Assembly (NCBI GenBank): GCA_031286615.1
Contig: JAITUA010000013.1
Location: 62,001-126,000, forward strand
Length of the DNA stretch: 64,000 nucleotides
Direction: 5' to 3'
From: Chryseobacterium sp.
Lineage (GTDB): Bacteria > Bacteroidota > Bacteroidia > Flavobacteriales > Weeksellaceae
In this document: in pieces, positions 60,781 to 64,000 of the stretch
How the letters are laid out: every line of letters starts with the position of its first letter
How positions within the stretch are numbered: position 1 is the stretch's first letter
Program-made: the position numbers and the translations under genes
The notes under the pieces: model-generated
The model's database searches: none
What the model was told of the DNA's origin: nothing
The model's input: only the letters and a program-made list of their open reading frames with translations

Positions 60781-60843
60781 TTCGCAAGGGCACTTCGTTC
60801 AGCAAAGAACGACTATCACTGCTCAGTGAAACGCCTTTGCGAA
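60781..60843 (+). repeat. Dispersed palindromic repeat, copy A
   Basis: TTCGCAAGGGC...TTCGTTCAGCA on the left mirrors TGCTCAGTGAA...GCCTTTGCGAA on the right with a few mismatches. Full copy, same orientation as copy B. Confidence 0.6.
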
Positions 60844-60959
60844 TCTATTCAATTGTGAACATTATTCTCTGCCGACTTCGTGCTAAAAAATTGAGTCGTA
60901 AGTTATTTTTCAGAGAAACGCAGAGGACGCCAGGTGGATATAATATTGTGTATCATTTG

Positions 60960-61021
60960 TTCGCAAGGGCACTCCGTTCAGCAATGAACAATCATCATTG
61001 CTGAGTGAAGCGTCTTTGCGA
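60960..61021 (+). repeat. Dispersed palindromic repeat, copy B
   Basis: TCGCAAGGGCACTCCGTTCAG pairs with CTGAGTGAAGCGTCTTTGCGA. The mismatches between arms are partly G-U compatible in RNA, so the hairpin is kept. It is about 180 bp from copy A. Confidence 0.6.
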
Positions 61022-61126
61022 CCTTATTCAACAATGTACTATTCTTTGCAAACGTTGCGTTTAAGATGAGCCAGAATTTATACAGTACCTTTTTAAACTT
61101 CCGGTTTCTGACTTCCATCTTCCAGC

Positions 61127-61708
61127 CTATCCCAGTCTCTCTTTCAATATTTTGCTTTTGATCCTGCTGAGATGCACAGTTGTAATGCCCAAATAGGAAG
61201 CAATATAATGCTGGGGAACTCTTTTAATAATCTCCGGTTTGGTTTTGGCAAGGTTGATATACCGCTGTTGGGGTGTATCTTTTATGAAGGAAAAGAAATG
61301 TTTCATATAATCGAATACTCTTTCAAAAAGAGCATCCATAAACAGATTTCTGAGCTCAGGATTTTCATAGACTTCTTCCAGGAAAGCCTCTACATCCGGT
61401 TTATTAATTTTGTATAAGATACACGGTTCTATGGTTTCAAATGACACCATGCTTGGCAAGCCTTTTTTGAAGCTTTCAAGGGAAGAAAACATTGTATTTT
61501 CAAGAAAAAACTGGAAAGTGACATCTTTTCCGTCATTATTATACCAGGCTCTTACTATTCCTTTTTCAATATAATAGGCATTGTAGGAAATCTCCTCTTC
61601 TTTTAAAAGCAAGGTTTTGGCTGGAACTTCCATACGTTCGAAGCTGCCCAGAAATTTTCTCCATTTTTCTTTAGGGAAAGGAAACTTGTTTTTAATGTGC
61701 TCAAACAT
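61127..61708 (-). CDS. Crp/Fnr-family transcriptional regulator
   Basis: A 193-residue regulator. The N-terminal cyclic-nucleotide-type barrel has KTLLLKEEEISYNAYYIEKGIVRAWYNNDGKDVTFQFFLENTMF; the C-terminal helix-turn-helix is RVPQHYIASYLGITTVHLSRIKSKI. No Fe-S Cys cluster is present. Ligand unknown. I chose MFEHIKNKFPF at 61708 because a start 9 codons upstream lies in the glmM terminator region. Confidence 0.88.
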   Translation of the reverse strand: MFEHIKNKFPFPKEKWRKFLGSFERMEVPAKTLLLKEEEISYNAYYIEKGIVRAWYNNDGKDVTFQFFLENTMFSSLESFKKGLPSMVSFETIEPCILYKINKPDVEAFLEEVYENPELRNLFMDALFERVFDYMKHFFSFIKDTPQQRYINLAKTKPEIIKRVPQHYIASYLGITTVHLSRIKSKILKERLG

Positions 61709-61717
61709 ACCTGATAT

Positions 61718-61746
61718 AAAAAAAGAACGGAACAAATGTCCGTTCT
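61718..61746 (-). terminator. Terminator of glmM
   Basis: On the minus strand AGAACGGA pairs with TCCGTTCT around a short loop, followed by TTTTTTT. It lies 8 bp after the glmM stop and before the Crp-type gene. Confidence 0.8.
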
Positions 61747-61753
61747 TATATAT

Positions 61754-63136
61754 TTAGATTAAACTTTTAATTTTAGCAATGATATCATCACCTAACTGAT
61801 CCGCTTCTTCCTGAGACTGAGCTTCTGTATAAATTCTGATAATCGGCTCTGTATTGGATTTTCTAAGGTGAACCCAGTTGTTTTCAAAGTCTATTTTAAC
61901 GCCGTCTACTGTAGAAACGTCTTCATTCTGATATTCCTGCTCCATTTTGCTTAAGATAGCATCTACATCAATCTCCGGAGTCAGTTCTATTTTCTTTTTA
62001 CCCATGAAATAGCTTGGATATCCTGCTCTTAGCTCAGAAACGGTTTTGTTTTCTTTAGCCAAATGAGTTAAAAACAAAGCTACTCCTACTAAAGAGTCTC
62101 TTCCGTAATGTAAATCAGGGTAGATAATTCCTCCGTTTCCTTCTCCTCCTATCACTGCATTTTTCTCTTTCATCAAAGTAACAACGTTTACTTCTCCCAC
62201 AGCACTGGCAAAATATTCTGAGTCATGCGAACGGGCTACATCTCTCAAGGCACGGCTGGAAGAAAGATTGGAAATAGCAGCTCCTTTTTTGTGTTTCAAT
62301 AGATAATCAGCAACAGCAACTAATGTATATTCTTCACCAAACATTTCACCTTTTTCATCAATCAGGGCTAATCTGTCTACATCCGGATCTACCACAACTC
62401 CTACGTCTGCATTTTCTTTTTTCATCAATTCGCAGATGTCTCCCAAATGTTCTTTCAAAGGTTCAGGATTGTGTGGAAAGTGTCCTGTAGGTTCACAGTA
62501 TAATTTGATGGTTTCACAACCTAATTTATCCAAAAGCATAGGAATTGCAATACCTCCCGTGGAGTTTACCGCATCCAGGGCTACTTTAAAGTTTTTAGCT
62601 TTGATTGCTTCTACATCTACCATTGGTAAATCCAGAATCTGCTGGATATGGATATCAAAAGCATCATCTCTTGTTTCATATTTTCCAAGATCATCCACTT
62701 CTGCATAGTTGAAGTCTTCACTCTCTGCCAAAGCCAGTACTTCAGCACCGTTTTCCCCAGTGATGAATTCTCCTTTTTCGTTTAACAGCTTAAGTGCATT
62801 CCACTGTTTTGGATTGTGGGAAGCGGTAAGGATAATTCCTCCGTCTGCATTAAGTTCCGGAACCATTATTTCCACTGTAGGTGTTGTAGAAAGTCCAAGG
62901 TCTATCACATTAATTCCCAATCCCTGCAATGTAGCAGTTACCAAAGAAGAAACCATCTGACCAGAAATTCTGGCGTCTCTTCCGATGACAAGGGTAAGAT
63001 CTTTTTTATTCTTATTATTCTGAAGCCAGGTTCCGAATGCGGAAGCGAATTTTACTACATCCAGCGGTGTTAAGTTATCATTTACTTTACCGCCAATGGT
63101 TCCGCGAATTCCGGAAATAGATTTTATTAATGACAT
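61754..63136 (-). CDS. glmM: Phosphoglucosamine mutase
   Basis: A 460-residue alpha-D-phosphohexomutase. The phospho-serine is S106 in ILTASHNPKQWNALKLL, the metal site is DPDVDRLALI, the sugar loop GEGNGGIIYPDLHYGRDS and the phosphate-binding end RKSNTEPIIRIYTEA. It interconverts glucosamine-6-phosphate and glucosamine-1-phosphate for peptidoglycan and LPS precursors. The N-terminus SLIKSISGIRGTIGG is typical. Length is normal. It could also act on related hexoses, as in all members. Confidence 0.93.
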   Translation of the reverse strand: MSLIKSISGIRGTIGGKVNDNLTPLDVVKFASAFGTWLQNNKNKKDLTLVIGRDARISGQMVSSLVTATLQGLGINVIDLGLSTTPTVEIMVPELNADGGIILTASHNPKQWNALKLLNEKGEFITGENGAEVLALAESEDFNYAEVDDLGKYETRDDAFDIHIQQILDLPMVDVEAIKAKNFKVALDAVNSTGGIAIPMLLDKLGCETIKLYCEPTGHFPHNPEPLKEHLGDICELMKKENADVGVVVDPDVDRLALIDEKGEMFGEEYTLVAVADYLLKHKKGAAISNLSSSRALRDVARSHDSEYFASAVGEVNVVTLMKEKNAVIGGEGNGGIIYPDLHYGRDSLVGVALFLTHLAKENKTVSELRAGYPSYFMGKKKIELTPEIDVDAILSKMEQEYQNEDVSTVDGVKIDFENNWVHLRKSNTEPIIRIYTEAQSQEEADQLGDDIIAKIKSLI

Positions 63137-63204
63137 GATGTTTTTACTTTTATTTTGTTCTTTCTAAATTTTCCAACGCAAAGATACTTAAAAGACCTTT
63201 CAAC

Positions 63205-64000
63205 TTATAGAATGGGAATCTTTTTTTGGATTTTATCATAGGTATTTTTTACAACTCTCGGTGGCGCAAAACGATAACCTATGTATAACAAACCATATAG
63301 GTTATTATTTTCTACCGTCTGGTTATTTTTCTGATCGTAGGCATGCGTATTAAAATTCATTTTACCTCCAAATAAAAACCGGTCTGTATTATAACCAATA
63401 TGAAGCCCACCCTGCATTCTTATCGTTGCATACTGGGCATTTTCTTTAGCTCCTCCATTCTGAAAATCTCTGTAGCTGGAGAATTTTCCTCCGATTCCAG
63501 CTGCCAGATAAGGTGAGATATTGACATTTTTACCAATTACCCAATTATAGAAATATCCGATATTCCCTCCGATATTATATTGTATTTCTTTGCTTTTTAC
63601 ACCATCAATTTTATTTCTGAAAATAGTAAGATCATAGTCTACAAAAGGAACCCAGCTTCCACTGCTTTTATACTGCCATTCTCCCTGCGTGTAGATACTT
63701 CTTGCTGAAAAGTTTTTATTGAGAATATAGGATGTAGATCCGCCAAAGGTTTGTACCCTTAAATCAGGAAACTGAATATATGGATCTCTTCCTTCCTGCC
63801 ATTCAGCGTATAGGTCTTGCATGTTTTCCACATAAAAGCCACTTACATTTTTATAATAAACATTCTGGATAAATCTTCCGGGAAAAAATCTGAAACTAAA
63901 ATCGGTATAAGAACTCTCCCCTTTCATTTCATCATCATTATTTCCATCTAAAAATCTGGGAGCAAATGATATTGTCGCACTTATTATTCTATAATCAACT
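63205..64000 (-). CDS. DUF4421-type outer-membrane protein (5' end outside window)
   Basis: The frame stays open to the right edge, so the N-terminus is missing; 264 codons are visible. The segment DYRIISATISFAPRFLDGNNDDE, then RFFPGRFIQNVYYKNVSGFYVENMQDLY, matches the DUF4421 family of Bacteroidota. The alternating strands and aromatic residues (GSWVPFVDYDLTIFRNKIDG, YLAAGIGGKFSSYRD, LLYIGYRFAPPRVV) suggest a beta-barrel. Function unknown. Confidence is in family, not role. Confidence 0.75.
   Translation of the reverse strand, partial: VDYRIISATISFAPRFLDGNNDDEMKGESSYTDFSFRFFPGRFIQNVYYKNVSGFYVENMQDLYAEWQEGRDPYIQFPDLRVQTFGGSTSYILNKNFSARSIYTQGEWQYKSSGSWVPFVDYDLTIFRNKIDGVKSKEIQYNIGGNIGYFYNWVIGKNVNISPYLAAGIGGKFSSYRDFQNGGAKENAQYATIRMQGGLHIGYNTDRFLFGGKMNFNTHAYDQKNNQTVENNNLYGLLYIGYRFAPPRVVKNTYDKIQKKIPIL

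Larger units (their letters stand above)
60625..61126. other. Intergenic gap with duplicated palindromic units
   Basis: About 500 bp between two minus-strand genes. It contains two related units of about 145 bp (about 60735-60880 and 60911-61055), each with a palindrome of the GCAAGG...CTTTGCG family. No gene is seen. Confidence 0.6.

Overview
The window is a 64 kb piece of an AT-rich chromosome from a member of the Bacteroidota, most probably a flavobacterium of the Chryseobacterium type (Weeksellaceae). The evidence is Bacteroidota-type promoters (TAnnTTTG at -7, TTG or TTTG near -33), a C-terminal type IX secretion tail on an exported phosphatase, TonB-dependent receptors with carboxypeptidase-like N-terminal domains, a PhnX-like/DUF5690 cluster, pinensin-like GG-leader lanthipeptide precursors, and the gene content around ftsZ, mutL and glmM. 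Both ends cut through genes: the 3' end of ftsZ on the left and the 3' part of a DUF4421-type protein on the right.

Layout. 1-13 kb is housekeeping: ftsZ tail, GatB/YqeY, a bacilliredoxin, a GH3-like acyl adenylase, two small lipoproteins, a tandem pair of membrane-anchored EEP hydrolases, a rhomboid protease, mutL, a DUF1275 membrane protein with a USP-like partner, and a histidine kinase/response regulator pair. 13-22.5 kb looks like an organophosphonate or organophosphate scavenging locus: an XRE-cupin regulator, TonB receptor, GlpT-like permease (DUF5690), FAD amine oxidoreductase, PhnX-like HAD hydrolase and a secreted alkaline-phosphatase-family protein. 22.5-25 kb holds a GNAT, a MocR regulator and a small unknown gene. 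25-34 kb is one minus-strand envelope-stress operon: YbjN-like protein, PspA, YqiJ-like OB-fold membrane protein, YqiK-like flotillin and a giant AAA+ ATPase, divergent from an XRE regulator.

34.8-49.5 kb is the most striking part. A ThiF-type adenylyltransferase is followed by a PAS-LuxR regulator and a LuxI/FeeM-like N-acyl synthase, then by an outer-membrane TonB-type receptor. Four copies of a 16-bp palindrome CTACAC-N4-GTGTAG lie upstream of the synthase and receptor genes. In each case the proximal copy ends exactly 22 bp before the -7 box, and no -33 box is seen. The receptor gene runs into a lanthipeptide cluster: five tandem near-identical precursor genes, a hairpin, two LanC-like proteins (the first lacks the zinc ligands), a luciferase-like flavin oxidoreductase, a full-length LanB and a C39-peptidase ABC exporter, closed by a strong terminator. 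The layout suggests an acyl-signal-responsive circuit controlling lanthipeptide production.

49.5-54.2 kb holds a LolA-like protein and a polymorphic toxin with a C-terminal papain-like domain, followed by three tandem Imm35/YrhB-type immunity paralogues. 54.3-55 kb has five tRNA genes in two duplicated units. 55-64 kb returns to housekeeping: DUF3127 protein, aat, an EamA transporter, a lipoprotein, a TPR protein, a quinone oxidoreductase, a Crp/Fnr regulator, glmM and the DUF4421-type protein. Dispersed palindromic repeats occur in several intergenic gaps. All family assignments are from reading the protein sequences; no database search was run.
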